Source: Actinospineispora acaciae DSM 45401 (GTDB taxonomy: Bacteria; Actinomycetota; Actinomycetes; Mycobacteriales; Pseudonocardiaceae). From it: a stretch of DNA of 64,000 bases. Positions 1-7,443 of this stretch are shown piece by piece. The position numbers and the translations under genes were made by a program. The DNA lies in contig NZ_JIAI01000003.1 of the NCBI RefSeq assembly GCF_000620785.1, positions 62,001-126,000 of the forward strand, given 5' to 3'. The stretch's first letter is position 1, and each line of letters begins with the position of its first letter. Under the pieces are notes generated by a model, which worked only from the letters and a program-made list of their open reading frames with translations, was not told where the DNA came from and did not search any database.

Positions 1-980
1 GTGCCCGCCGCCGGATCACCTCGACGCAGGTGTTCTGCGCGCTGGTCGTGGCCGCGCTGCTGCTCCAGGGGCCGATCGCCGCCACGCTGGACGCCCCGGC
101 CGTGCGCACGGCCGCGACCGTCTTCGTCGCGGTGTGCGTGCAGGCGCTGCCGTTCCTGGTGCTCGGCGTGGTGCTCTCCGGGCTGATCGCCGCGTTCGTC
201 TCCCCCGCCGCGCTCGGGCGGCTGCTGCCGAGGCGGTCCGCGCTGGCGGTGCCGGTGGCCGGGTTGGCCGGCGCGGTCATGCCGGGCTGCGAGTGCGCCT
301 CGGTGCCGGTGGCGCGCCGGCTGATCGGCCAGGGACTTCCGGACGCCGCCGCGCTGACCTTCCTGCTGGCCGCGCCGGCGATCAACCCCGTGGTGCTGGT
401 GGCCACGGCGGTGGCGTTTCCCGGCGAACCCGGCATGGTGCTGGCGCGGTTCGCCGGTTCGCTGGCCACGGCGGTGGTGATGGGCTGGCTGTGGGCGCGG
501 CTGGGACGGGCGGAGTGGATCGCGGACCGGGTGCGGCGGCGAGTGCGGCCGGGCACGGGCGGCGGCGCGCGCTGGTGGACGTTCGTGGAGACCGCGCGGC
601 ACGACCTGGTCGGGGCCGGCGGGTTCCTGGTGCTCGGCGGGCTGACCTCGGCGGTGCTCAACGTCGCGGTCCCGGCGGCGTGGCTGGAGGGCCTGGCCGG
701 TCAGCTCGTGCTGGGCATCGTGGTGATGGCGCTGCTCGCGGTGCTGCTGGCGCTGTGCAGCGAGGCCGACGCGTTCGTGGCCGCCTCGCTGGCCACCCTG
801 CCGCTGCTGCCCAGGCTGGTGTTCCTGGTGGTCGGGCCGGCGGTGGACGTCAAGCTGATCGCGCTGCAGTCCGGCACGTTCGGGCGGGCGTTCGCTGCCA
901 GGTTCGCGCCCGTCACGTTCGTGGTGGCGGTGGCCTGCGGCACGGCCGCGGGGCTGGTCGTGCTGGGCGGCGCGCGGTGA
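1..980 (+). CDS. ArsP/YraQ-family permease, 5' end missing
   Basis: The reading frame is open from the first base, so the true start lies upstream; a GTG at 30 is internal. At least seven hydrophobic segments are visible. The PGCECASVPVARR stretch about 85 codons in is the Cys-x-Cys region typical of the predicted permease family PF03773 (UPF0718, YraQ/ArsP). Some members export methylated arsenicals, others have no known substrate. The next gene starts inside the stop codon (GTGA overlap) and encodes the usual small partner of this family, so the two are probably translationally coupled and form one membrane complex. Family is secure; substrate is not. Confidence 0.85.
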   Translation, partial: ARRRITSTQVFCALVVAALLLQGPIAATLDAPAVRTAATVFVAVCVQALPFLVLGVVLSGLIAAFVSPAALGRLLPRRSALAVPVAGLAGAVMPGCECASVPVARRLIGQGLPDAAALTFLLAAPAINPVVLVATAVAFPGEPGMVLARFAGSLATAVVMGWLWARLGRAEWIADRVRRRVRPGTGGGARWWTFVETARHDLVGAGGFLVLGGLTSAVLNVAVPAAWLEGLAGQLVLGIVVMALLAVLLALCSEADAFVAASLATLPLLPRLVFLVVGPAVDVKLIALQSGTFGRAFAARFAPVTFVVAVACGTAAGLVVLGGAR

Positions 981-1696
981 GGCGGGACACCCAGAACCTG
1001 CTGCTGGTGCTGCTCGGCGGCGCGCTGGTGAAGATCTCGGTGACGGACATCTTCCTGCGGTACGTCAAGCCCGATCACCGCTGGTACCTGCTCGCCGCCG
1101 GCGCGGCCATCCTGGTGCTGGCCTCGGCGAGCCTGGTCCGGGACGCGCGCGCCGCCCGCGCCGGCCGGTCACGGGACCACGGTCACGGTCACCGCGAGCC
1201 GCACAGCCCGTGGCTGCTGCTCCTGCCGGTGCTGGCGATCTTCCTGGTGGCGCCGCCGGCGCTGGGGGCGGACTCGGTGGAGCGGGCGGGCGCTCAGAAC
1301 GCGGTGGTCGCCGCCCCGGACTCCGGGCGGTTCGCGCCGCTGCCTTCCGGTGACGCGCCCGAGCTGCGGCTGTCCGACTTCGTGGCGCGCGCGGTCTGGG
1401 ACGGCTCGCACGAGCTTGCCGACCGGGACGTCACGCTGACCGGGTTCGTGGTGCGGCGCGGCGGCTCGGTCGAGCTGGCCCGGATGGTGATCACCTGCTG
1501 CGCGGCGGACGCCCGCCCGATGGTGGTCAGGCTGGCCGGGGCCGGGGCCGTGCAAGGGCTGGAGGCGGACGGCTGGCTGCGGGTGCGGGCCCGGCTGGTG
1601 GGCGGCGGCGCGGCGGTGGTCGACGGGTACGTGCCGACCGTTCGGGTGCTGGACGCGGTGCCGATCGCGGCGCCGGCGGAGGCGTACGAGTACTGA
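977..1696 (+). CDS. TIGR03943-family (DUF1980) membrane protein
   Basis: A 239-residue protein starting at a GTG that overlaps the permease stop by 4 nt. Two N-terminal membrane segments (about 7-25 and 36-55) are followed by a His-rich cytoplasmic loop (DHGHGH, about residue 68) and a third membrane segment near 78-95. The C-terminal half is a soluble beta-rich domain with a conserved-looking Cys pair (ITCCAADARP). This architecture matches the TIGR03943 proteins that accompany YraQ permeases. The His loop and Cys pair suggest metal or metalloid contact, which is inference. It converges on the PHP gene 14 bp downstream. Confidence 0.8.
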   Translation: MRRDTQNLLLVLLGGALVKISVTDIFLRYVKPDHRWYLLAAGAAILVLASASLVRDARAARAGRSRDHGHGHREPHSPWLLLLPVLAIFLVAPPALGADSVERAGAQNAVVAAPDSGRFAPLPSGDAPELRLSDFVARAVWDGSHELADRDVTLTGFVVRRGGSVELARMVITCCAADARPMVVRLAGAGAVQGLEADGWLRVRARLVGGGAAVVDGYVPTVRVLDAVPIAAPAEAYEY

Positions 1697-1734
1697 CAAA
1701 AATCCCGACTCACCCTGACAAAAGTCCCGACTCG
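1693..1734. repeat. Period-22 tandem pair between convergent genes
   Basis: CTGACAAAAATCCCGACTCA (1693-1712) and CTGACAAAAGTCCCGACTCG (1715-1734) differ at two positions. The pair spans the gap between the TIGR03943 gene and the PHP gene and encodes the last residues of the latter. It shares the core CCCGACTCG and the 22-bp period with the element at 39963. Confidence 0.65.
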
Positions 1735-2748
1735 CGGGTGTTTATGACCCGGTCTGGGGGGATGGCGCAGGCGGCGGCGCGGGTGACGCCGTAGGGGAGC
1801 CAGTCGAGTTGGCCGGGGGCGTGGGCGTCGGTGTCGAGGGAGAACGTGCAGCCGGCGGCTAGGGCTTGGCGGAGGAGGCGGGTGGGGGGGGTCTTGGCGT
1901 TCGGGGCGGCAGTTGATTTCTACGGCCACGTTGTGGGCGGCGCAGGCGTCGAACACCGCGGCGGCGTCGAAGGTGGACTCGGGGCGTTTGCGGTCGCCGG
2001 TGACCATTCGGCCGGTGCAGTGGCCGAGGATGTCGACCCGGGGGTTGGCGATGGCGGTGAGCATCCGCTCGGTCATCTCGGGCGCGGGCATTCGGAGCTT
2101 GGAGTGGACGCTGGCCACCACCAGGTCGAGCTGGGCCAGTAGGTCGTCCGACTGGTCCAGCGAGCCGTCCTCCAGGATGTCCACCTCGATGCCGGTCAGG
2201 ATCACGAACGGGGCCAGCCGGTCGTTCAGCTCGGCCACCACGTCGAGCTGGCGGCGCAGCCGGTCGGCGGACAGGCCGTTGGCCACGGTCAGGCGGGGTG
2301 AGTGGTCGGTCAGGACCATGTACTCGTGGCCCAGGTCGCGGGCGGTCAGGGCCATCTCCTCGATCGGCGAGCCGCCGTCGGACCAGTCGGAGTGGGTGTG
2401 GCAGTCGCCGCGCAGCGCCGCCCGCAACGCCGCCGCGTCCCCGTCCAGTGACGGGATCGGCGGGATCGAGCTGCGCTGCGCCACGCCGGTGACGGCCGAG
2501 GCCTCCAGCTCGCGCAGGTACTCCGGCTCCTCGCCGTCCAGCGACTGCCGCACGCAGCGCGCGGTGGTGTCGCCGACGCCTTTCAGCGACGTCAACCCCC
2601 GGCCACGCGCCAGCGTGTCCAGGTCGTCGCGGCCGGCCAGGACGTTGGCGGCGGTCCGGAAGGCGCGCACCCGGTAAGTCGACGAGTGCGCTCGCTCCAG
2701 CAGGAACGCGATCCGCCGCAGGTCGGCAACGGGGTCACGAGCCGGCAT
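1710..2748 (-). pseudogene. PHP-domain phosphoesterase, frameshifted in a C8 run
   Basis: The N-terminal part (about 1-90) resembles the helix-hairpin-helix segment of PolX-type proteins. From about 115 a PHP domain carries the metal motifs DCHTHSDWSDG, LTDHSPR, GIEVDI, ASVHSK and GHCTGR. The frame breaks at 1884-1891, a run of eight C on the coding strand. With seven C the protein continues as DPPTRLLRQALAAGC and then TFSLDTDAHAPGQLDW, the expected last PHP strand with its Asp-x-His, and stops at 1710 after about 345 residues. As written, the frame runs into Pro-rich nonsense. ATG 2748 overlaps the ArsR stop (TGATG). Either a real pseudogene or phase-variable allele, or a sequencing error. 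Confidence 0.8.
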
Positions 2749-3089
2749 CAGAGCTCGCCGGTGCGCGGCGGGGCGGCGTTGATGATCGCGTCGAGCAGGC
2801 CGGGGAACCGCCGCTGCAGGTCGTCGTGGCGCAGCCGGCTGGGCCGGGCGTTGCCGTCGATGCGGCTGGACACGATCCCGCACTCGCGCAGCACGCCGAG
2901 GTGGTGCGACACCGTGGACACCTTCACCGGCACGTTCAGCGCGGTGCAGGTGGACTCGCCGACGTTGTTCAGCTCGCGCACGATCAGCAGCCGCACCGGG
3001 TCGGCCAGCGCCGCCAGCACGGTCTGGACGTCGACCTCCGCCAGATCGGGCTGGGGCAGCCAGGTCTCACCGGTGTCCCGCATCGCCAC
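2748..3089 (-). CDS. ArsR-family repressor
   Basis: A 113-residue winged-helix protein (GTG start at 3089; an ATG at 3083 is equally possible, and no clear ribosome site separates them). The HTH reads LADPVRLLIVRELNNVGES then VSTVSHHLGVLRECGIV, as in SmtB/ArsR repressors. No obvious metal-binding Cys cluster is present, so it may sense an organic ligand or respond through oxidation. It is divergent from the MFS exporter at 3178, and the 88-bp gap holds a duplicated operator (3094-3166). Autoregulation and repression of the exporter are the natural inference. The PHP gene is co-transcribed downstream. Confidence 0.88.
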   Translation of the reverse strand: MAMRDTGETWLPQPDLAEVDVQTVLAALADPVRLLIVRELNNVGESTCTALNVPVKVSTVSHHLGVLRECGIVSSRIDGNARPSRLRHDDLQRRFPGLLDAIINAAPPRTGEL

Positions 3090-3093
3090 ATCT

Positions 3094-3166
3094 TACGGTC
3101 GTCACCGTATTACGACCTCCATCGGAATTGAGTTACGATCGCCATCGTAGTTCGACAACGATCGGA
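3094..3166. promoter_or_regulatory. Duplicated ArsR operator between arsR-like gene and MFS gene
   Basis: Two perfect palindromes with 6-bp arms and a 4-bp centre are present: TACGGTCGTCACCGTA at 3094-3109 and TACGATCGCCATCGTA at 3134-3149. Each is followed 17 bp later by a degenerate version (TACGACCTCCATCGGA at 3111-3126, TTCGACAACGATCGGA at 3151-3166). The whole is therefore a 40-bp direct duplication of a strong-plus-weak site pair. It covers the divergent promoters, so it is very likely bound by the adjacent ArsR protein. Confidence 0.8.
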
Positions 3167-3177
3167 AGAGGTTGTTC

Positions 3178-4398
3178 ATGCCCGAGACGCAGATCCGATG
3201 GAAGACGCCGGCGGCGATACTGGCCGTCGGCACCTTCGCGGTGGGCACCGACGCGTTCGTGATCGCCGGCGTGCTGCCGTCCATCGCGTCCTCGCTGGGC
3301 GTCGGCCTGGCCGCGGCCGGCCAGTTGGTGACGGTGTTCTCGCTGGCCTACGCGTTGACCGCGCCGGTGCTCGGGATGCTCACCGCCGGCTGGTCGCGGC
3401 GCACCGCGCTGGTGGTGGCGCTGGCCGCGTTCACGGTCGGCAACGTGCTCACCGCGCTCGCGCCCGACTACGGGCTGGTGCTGGCCTCCCGGGTGCTCGC
3501 GGCGGCCGGCGCGGCGCTGTTCACCGCCACCGCGAGCGCCACCGCCGCCGGCCTGGCCGGGCCGACGCACCGCGGCCGGGCGATCGCGATAGTCATGTTC
3601 GGGATCACCTCGTCGCTGGTGCTCGGCGCGCCGCTGGGCACCGCGATCGGCGGGCTGGCCGACTGGCGCGCCACGCTCTGGTTCGTCACCGTGCTGGGGC
3701 TGGTCGCGGCCGTGCTGCTGCGGCTCCGCCTCCCCCGGCTGGCACCGACCAGAGCGACGGCCGAAGGCACGGACGCGGACGCGACGGCGCTGCGGCAACG
3801 GCTCGCCCCGCTGGCCGACCGCCGGGTGCTCGGGCTGCTGACCCGCACGCTGGTGGTGTTCACCGGCATCTACCTGCCGTACACCTACCTCAGCGCGGTG
3901 TACCAGCCGGCCACCGGCGACGACGGCAACAAGCTGGCGCTGGCGCTGCTGCTGTTCGGCGTGGCCGGCACCGCCGGGAACCTGGCGGCCGGCGCGCTGG
4001 CCGACCGGTTCGACCCGCGCCGGGTGATCGTCGTCGGCACCCTGGCGCCGACCGTCGCGCTGCTCGCGGTGCCGGCGCTGCGCGGTTCGATGGCCACCGC
4101 CGTGGTCGCCGTGCTGGTGACCGGCGTGCTCTCGTTCACCGTCACCACCCCGCAACAGCAGCAGCTGGTCGCCATGTCCCCCGGCGCGCAGTCGGTGGTC
4201 ACCTCGCTGTACCAGTCGGTGCTCTACCTCGCGGTGTCGCTGTCCGGCGTGCTCGGCGGGCTCGGGCTGAACCTGGTCGGGGCCGCCGCGCTGGCCCCGG
4301 TCGCCGCCGGGTTCGTGCTGTTGGCCTCGGTGCTGTCGTGGGCCAGCGGCCGGGAGCGCGTTGCCAAGGCCGACTTGCAAGGCCGGCGGGCTGCCTAG
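3178..4398 (+). CDS. MFS exporter, DHA1 (AraJ/Cmx-like) type
   Basis: A 406-residue protein with twelve predicted membrane helices. ATG 3178 follows GGAAGAGG by 6 nt. The N-terminal helix ILAVGTFAVGTDAFVIAGVLP has the G-T-(D/E)-x-F-x-x-A-G-x-LP signature of drug:H+ antiporters of the AraJ and chloramphenicol-efflux type. The loop after helix 2 reads GMLTAGWSRRTAL, a weak motif A. The divergent ArsR gene and double operator suggest induction by a toxic or signalling small molecule. Substrate cannot be read from sequence. Confidence 0.85.
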   Translation: MPETQIRWKTPAAILAVGTFAVGTDAFVIAGVLPSIASSLGVGLAAAGQLVTVFSLAYALTAPVLGMLTAGWSRRTALVVALAAFTVGNVLTALAPDYGLVLASRVLAAAGAALFTATASATAAGLAGPTHRGRAIAIVMFGITSSLVLGAPLGTAIGGLADWRATLWFVTVLGLVAAVLLRLRLPRLAPTRATAEGTDADATALRQRLAPLADRRVLGLLTRTLVVFTGIYLPYTYLSAVYQPATGDDGNKLALALLLFGVAGTAGNLAAGALADRFDPRRVIVVGTLAPTVALLAVPALRGSMATAVVAVLVTGVLSFTVTTPQQQQLVAMSPGAQSVVTSLYQSVLYLAVSLSGVLGGLGLNLVGAAALAPVAAGFVLLASVLSWASGRERVAKADLQGRRAA

Positions 4399-4401
4399 GA
4401 T
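4396..4401 (+). promoter_or_regulatory. -10 box of leaderless HTH gene
   Basis: TAGGAT lies 6 nt before ATG 4408 and overlaps the MFS stop codon TAG. The spacing fits a leaderless transcript, so the HTH gene can be transcribed independently of the exporter. Confidence 0.6.
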
Positions 4402-4407
4402 GCCGGC

Positions 4408-4965
4408 ATGGGCCGCGAGCCGAAGGAGATCACCGACCTGGACACCCTGAAGTCGGTGACGCACCCGTTGCGGACCCGCATCCGCGCGGTGCTGCGCCGG
4501 GGCCCGGCGAACTCCACGATGCTGGCCAGGGAGCTGGGCGTGAGCACCGGCCTGACCAGCTACCACCTGCGCGAGATGGCCAGGCACGGCCTGGTCGAGG
4601 AGGTCCCGGAGCTGGCCAGGGGTCGGGAGCGGTGGTGGCGCTCGGTCGCCAACGACCTGCGGTTCCCGCCGCGCAGCCGGCAGAGCCCGCGGATGCGCGA
4701 GGCCATGGACGAGATGAACCGGCGCACCCTGGTCGAGGACCTGGACCTGCTGGCCCGGTTCCAGGCGGCCCGCGACGAGCTGGGCGAGTGGGGCGACGCG
4801 TACCTGTTCTCCCGTGGCGAGATCCGCGTCGACCGGGCCGACCTGGAGAAGTTCCTGGACGACTACGTGGCGCTGCTGCACCGTTACCGCCGCCCGGACG
4901 ACGACCCGGGCGACTGCCGGGTGCTGCGGACCCGGTTCCTGGCGTTTCCGCTGATGGAGGACTAG
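4408..4965 (+). CDS. ArsR-like winged-helix regulator, 185 aa
   Basis: The N-terminal 90 residues form an ArsR/HTH_20-type winged helix (HPLRTRIRAVLRRGPANSTMLARELGV, then LTSYHLREMARHGLVEEV, with the wing GRERWWRS). The C-terminal half is charged and helical and resembles the ligand domain of short actinobacterial regulators such as the YrxO/SdpR-type proteins, without a named function. The start is fixed by the leaderless promoter. It converges on the LysR gene with a 4-bp overlap of the ends. Target genes are unknown; the upstream exporter is a candidate. Confidence 0.8.
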   Translation: MGREPKEITDLDTLKSVTHPLRTRIRAVLRRGPANSTMLARELGVSTGLTSYHLREMARHGLVEEVPELARGRERWWRSVANDLRFPPRSRQSPRMREAMDEMNRRTLVEDLDLLARFQAARDELGEWGDAYLFSRGEIRVDRADLEKFLDDYVALLHRYRRPDDDPGDCRVLRTRFLAFPLMED

Positions 4966-5882
4966 CCGGGAACGGCGTGCGCGTGCGGCACGGTGGCCAG
5001 GTGGTGTGCGAGCGCGTGTGCTACCGCGGTGTCGAAGGTGGTCACGTGCGGGCGGGTGTCGCGGGCCCGGGTGGCGAACGCGACGGTGCTGGCGGCGGCG
5101 TCGGGCAGGGGGACGTAGGCCACGCCGGCGTGGTGGAACAGGCGGGCGGCGGTGAGCGGGAAGGTGTCGACGGCCCCGGCGCACGCGATCGCCATCAGGC
5201 TCTCGCCCACCGAGCGGACCCGCGCGCCCACGCGGCAGGCCTGGCCGCGGCGGTCGTCGCAGGTCCAGTAGGACGACCAGTCGGCGGGCGCGCCGGTGTC
5301 GGCGGCGGCGAACGGCTCGTCGAGCAGGTCGTCCACGGACAGCGCGCCGGCCTCGGCGTAGCGGTGCCGTCGGGGTAGTACCGCGACCCTGGGCTCGGAG
5401 AACATCGGGCGCAGCGTGATCCTCGGGTCGTCCAGCGGGACGCGCACGATGGCGATGTCGACCTCGCCTGCGACCAGCCGCTCGACCTGGTCGACCATGG
5501 TCAGCTCGACGAACTCCAGCCGCACCTCGGGGCGCAGCTCGCGGTAGATCGAGAAGATCATCGGCGTCAGCTCGCCGGCGGCCTCGGCGAAGCTGCCCAC
5601 CCGCAGGGTCTGCTGGTGGCGGGGGTCGTGCCGCTTGGCCTCGGCGGCGGCGTCGGTGAGCTGGGCCAGGATCTGGTGGGCGCGCTCGACGAAGGCGGCG
5701 CCCGCGGGGGTCAGCCGGACGCGGTGGTGGCGGCGGTCGAACAGCGCGACGCCCAGCTCGCGCTCCAGCCGGGCGATGTGCCCGCTGAACGCGGACTGGG
5801 CGATGTGCTCGCGCTCGGCGGCCCGGCCGAAGTGCAGCGTGTCGGCCAACCGGACCGCGTAGCGTAGCTGCCGGACTTCCAT
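4962..5882 (-). CDS. LysR-family regulator
   Basis: A 306-residue LysR protein: N-terminal HTH (MEVRQLRYAVRLADTLHFGRAAE, then IAQSAFSGHIARLERELGVALFDR) and a two-lobed substrate-binding domain from about residue 90. ATG 5882 was chosen because the conserved family start MEVRQLRY begins two codons later. It is divergent from the amino-acid permease/aminotransferase operon, with an inverted repeat (5959-5975) in the gap, so it most likely activates that operon in response to an amino acid or amine. Confidence 0.88.
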   Translation of the reverse strand: MEVRQLRYAVRLADTLHFGRAAEREHIAQSAFSGHIARLERELGVALFDRRHHRVRLTPAGAAFVERAHQILAQLTDAAAEAKRHDPRHQQTLRVGSFAEAAGELTPMIFSIYRELRPEVRLEFVELTMVDQVERLVAGEVDIAIVRVPLDDPRITLRPMFSEPRVAVLPRRHRYAEAGALSVDDLLDEPFAAADTGAPADWSSYWTCDDRRGQACRVGARVRSVGESLMAIACAGAVDTFPLTAARLFHHAGVAYVPLPDAAASTVAFATRARDTRPHVTTFDTAVAHALAHHLATVPHAHAVPG

Positions 5883-5958
5883 GTCTACTCCCTGCGCGGC
5901 GGACCCACACGCCGTTGACCAGGCCCAATCGCGTCCGGCGATCCTACGATCGCGGATT

Positions 5959-5975
5959 CGGCATTGTCCATGCCG
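5959..5975. promoter_or_regulatory. Inverted repeat, candidate LysR site
   Basis: CGGCAT-N5-ATGCCG is a perfect 6-bp inverted repeat midway between the divergent LysR (5882) and permease (6001) genes. It has the size and place of a LysR recognition site. On the minus strand a TAGGAT (5941-5946) could be the LysR -10 box. Confidence 0.5.
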
Positions 5976-6000
5976 GCGCGGCGCTGCCAGAGTCCGGCGC

Positions 6001-7443
6001 ATGGCAGGGCGGCTGAAGACGGCGGCGATGGGCACGTCCGGGATCGTCTTCTTCGTGGTGGCCGCGGCGGCGCCACTGGCCGCCACCCTCGGCGCGGGGC
6101 CGGTGGTGTTCGGGGCGGCGGGGCCGGGCGCGCCGGGCATGTACCTGCTGGCCGGGGTGGTGCTGCTGCTGTTCGCGAGCGGTTACGCGGCGATGAGCCG
6201 GCACGTCACCAATGCCGGTGGCTTCACCGCGTACGTCTCGTCGGGGCTCGGGCGGCGGGCCGGGCACGCCTCGGCGGGGGTCGCGCTGTTGGCGTACAAC
6301 TGCATGCTGGTGGGGCTGTTCGGCCAGTTCGGGGTGTTCGCCCAGGACCTGCTGGGCCGTTGGGGGCTGTCCGTGCCCTGGCAGCTGACCGCGGTGGTCG
6401 CGCTGGTGGTGGTCGCGGTGCTCGGCTACCTCGAGGTGAACCTGTCGGCGCGGGTGCTGGGCGTGTTGATGGTGGCCGAAGTGCTGGTGCTGCTGGTGTT
6501 CGACGCGGCGGTGCTGGTCAGGGGCGGGCCGGACGGGGTGAACCTGCACGCGTTCGCGCCGTCGAACGTCTTCGCCGGGGCGCCGGGGGTGGCGCTGCTG
6601 TTCGCGTTCTCCTGCTTCGTGGGGTTCGAGGCGACCACCGTCTACGGCGAGGAGGCCAGGGAGCCCCGGCGGACCGTCCCTCGGGCCACGTACGTCGCGA
6701 TCGTGCTGATCGGGCTGTTCTACACGGTGACCATGTGGGCGATCGGGCTGGCGTACGGCTCGGCCGAGGTGGCCGCGAAGGCGAGCGCGGACCCGGTGAA
6801 CTTCGTGTCCGCCGTGAACACCGCGTTCGTCGGTTCGCTGTCCACCGATGTCATGGCAGTGCTGGTGGTGACCAGCGTGTTCGCCGTGCTGCTGGCGTTG
6901 CAGAACACGCTGACCCGGTACCTGTTCTCGCTCGGGCGGGCCGGGCTGCTGCCCGAGCCGCTGGGCCGCACCCATCCCCGGTTCCAGAGCCCGCACGTCG
7001 CCAGCGTGGCCCAGTCGGTGGTGACCGCGGTGGTGCTCGGGCTGTTCATGGTCGCGGGCGCGGACCCGCTCACGCAGCTCTACGCCTGGCTGGTCGGGCT
7101 GGGCACGCTGGCGGTGCTGGTGCTGCAGGCCGGCGCGGCGGTCGCCGTGGTCGGGTTCTTCCGCCGCCGGGGTGCACGCCCGGGGTGGGCCGCGCTGGTG
7201 GCGCCGGCGCTCGGGGCGCTGGGGCTGGCGGTGGGGATCGTGCTGGCGGTGCTGAACTTCGACGTCCTGACCGGGATCACCGGCGGGCCGGCCGCCCTGC
7301 TGCCCTGGCTGATCCCGCTCGCGGCGGCGCTCACGGTGGCCATCGCCGTCGCCGCCGCCCGGCGCGGACGGCCCGTCGACCTGACCGCGACCGACGCCGT
7401 ACACCCCACCGACGCCGCCGAACCCAGCAAGGAGCGCACGTGA
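6001..7443 (+). CDS. APC-family amino acid/amine permease
   Basis: A 480-residue protein with about twelve membrane helices. The first helix (MGTSGIVFFVVAAAAPLAA) carries the small-residue-rich unwound segment of APC transporters. A conserved-looking FVGFEATTVYGEEAREPRRTVP segment (about residues 208-230) is the consensus after TM6 in this superfamily. The stop overlaps the GTG of the aminotransferase gene, so the two are translationally coupled: import followed by transamination. The ligand could be an amino acid or an omega-amino acid such as beta-alanine or GABA, which is inference. Confidence 0.87.
   Translation: MAGRLKTAAMGTSGIVFFVVAAAAPLAATLGAGPVVFGAAGPGAPGMYLLAGVVLLLFASGYAAMSRHVTNAGGFTAYVSSGLGRRAGHASAGVALLAYNCMLVGLFGQFGVFAQDLLGRWGLSVPWQLTAVVALVVVAVLGYLEVNLSARVLGVLMVAEVLVLLVFDAAVLVRGGPDGVNLHAFAPSNVFAGAPGVALLFAFSCFVGFEATTVYGEEAREPRRTVPRATYVAIVLIGLFYTVTMWAIGLAYGSAEVAAKASADPVNFVSAVNTAFVGSLSTDVMAVLVVTSVFAVLLALQNTLTRYLFSLGRAGLLPEPLGRTHPRFQSPHVASVAQSVVTAVVLGLFMVAGADPLTQLYAWLVGLGTLAVLVLQAGAAVAVVGFFRRRGARPGWAALVAPALGALGLAVGIVLAVLNFDVLTGITGGPAALLPWLIPLAAALTVAIAVAAARRGRPVDLTATDAVHPTDAAEPSKERT

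Noticed and set aside
1294..1709. Continuation of the PHP reading frame past the frameshift to 1294
   Set aside because: The extra residues are antisense to the TIGR03943 gene and Pro/Arg-rich; the native frame ends at 1710.
3133..5928. A 931-codon open frame on the minus strand opposite the MFS and HTH genes
   Set aside because: It is antisense to clear genes, has Arg/Gly/Pro/His-rich composition without domains, and reflects the absence of stops in high-GC DNA.
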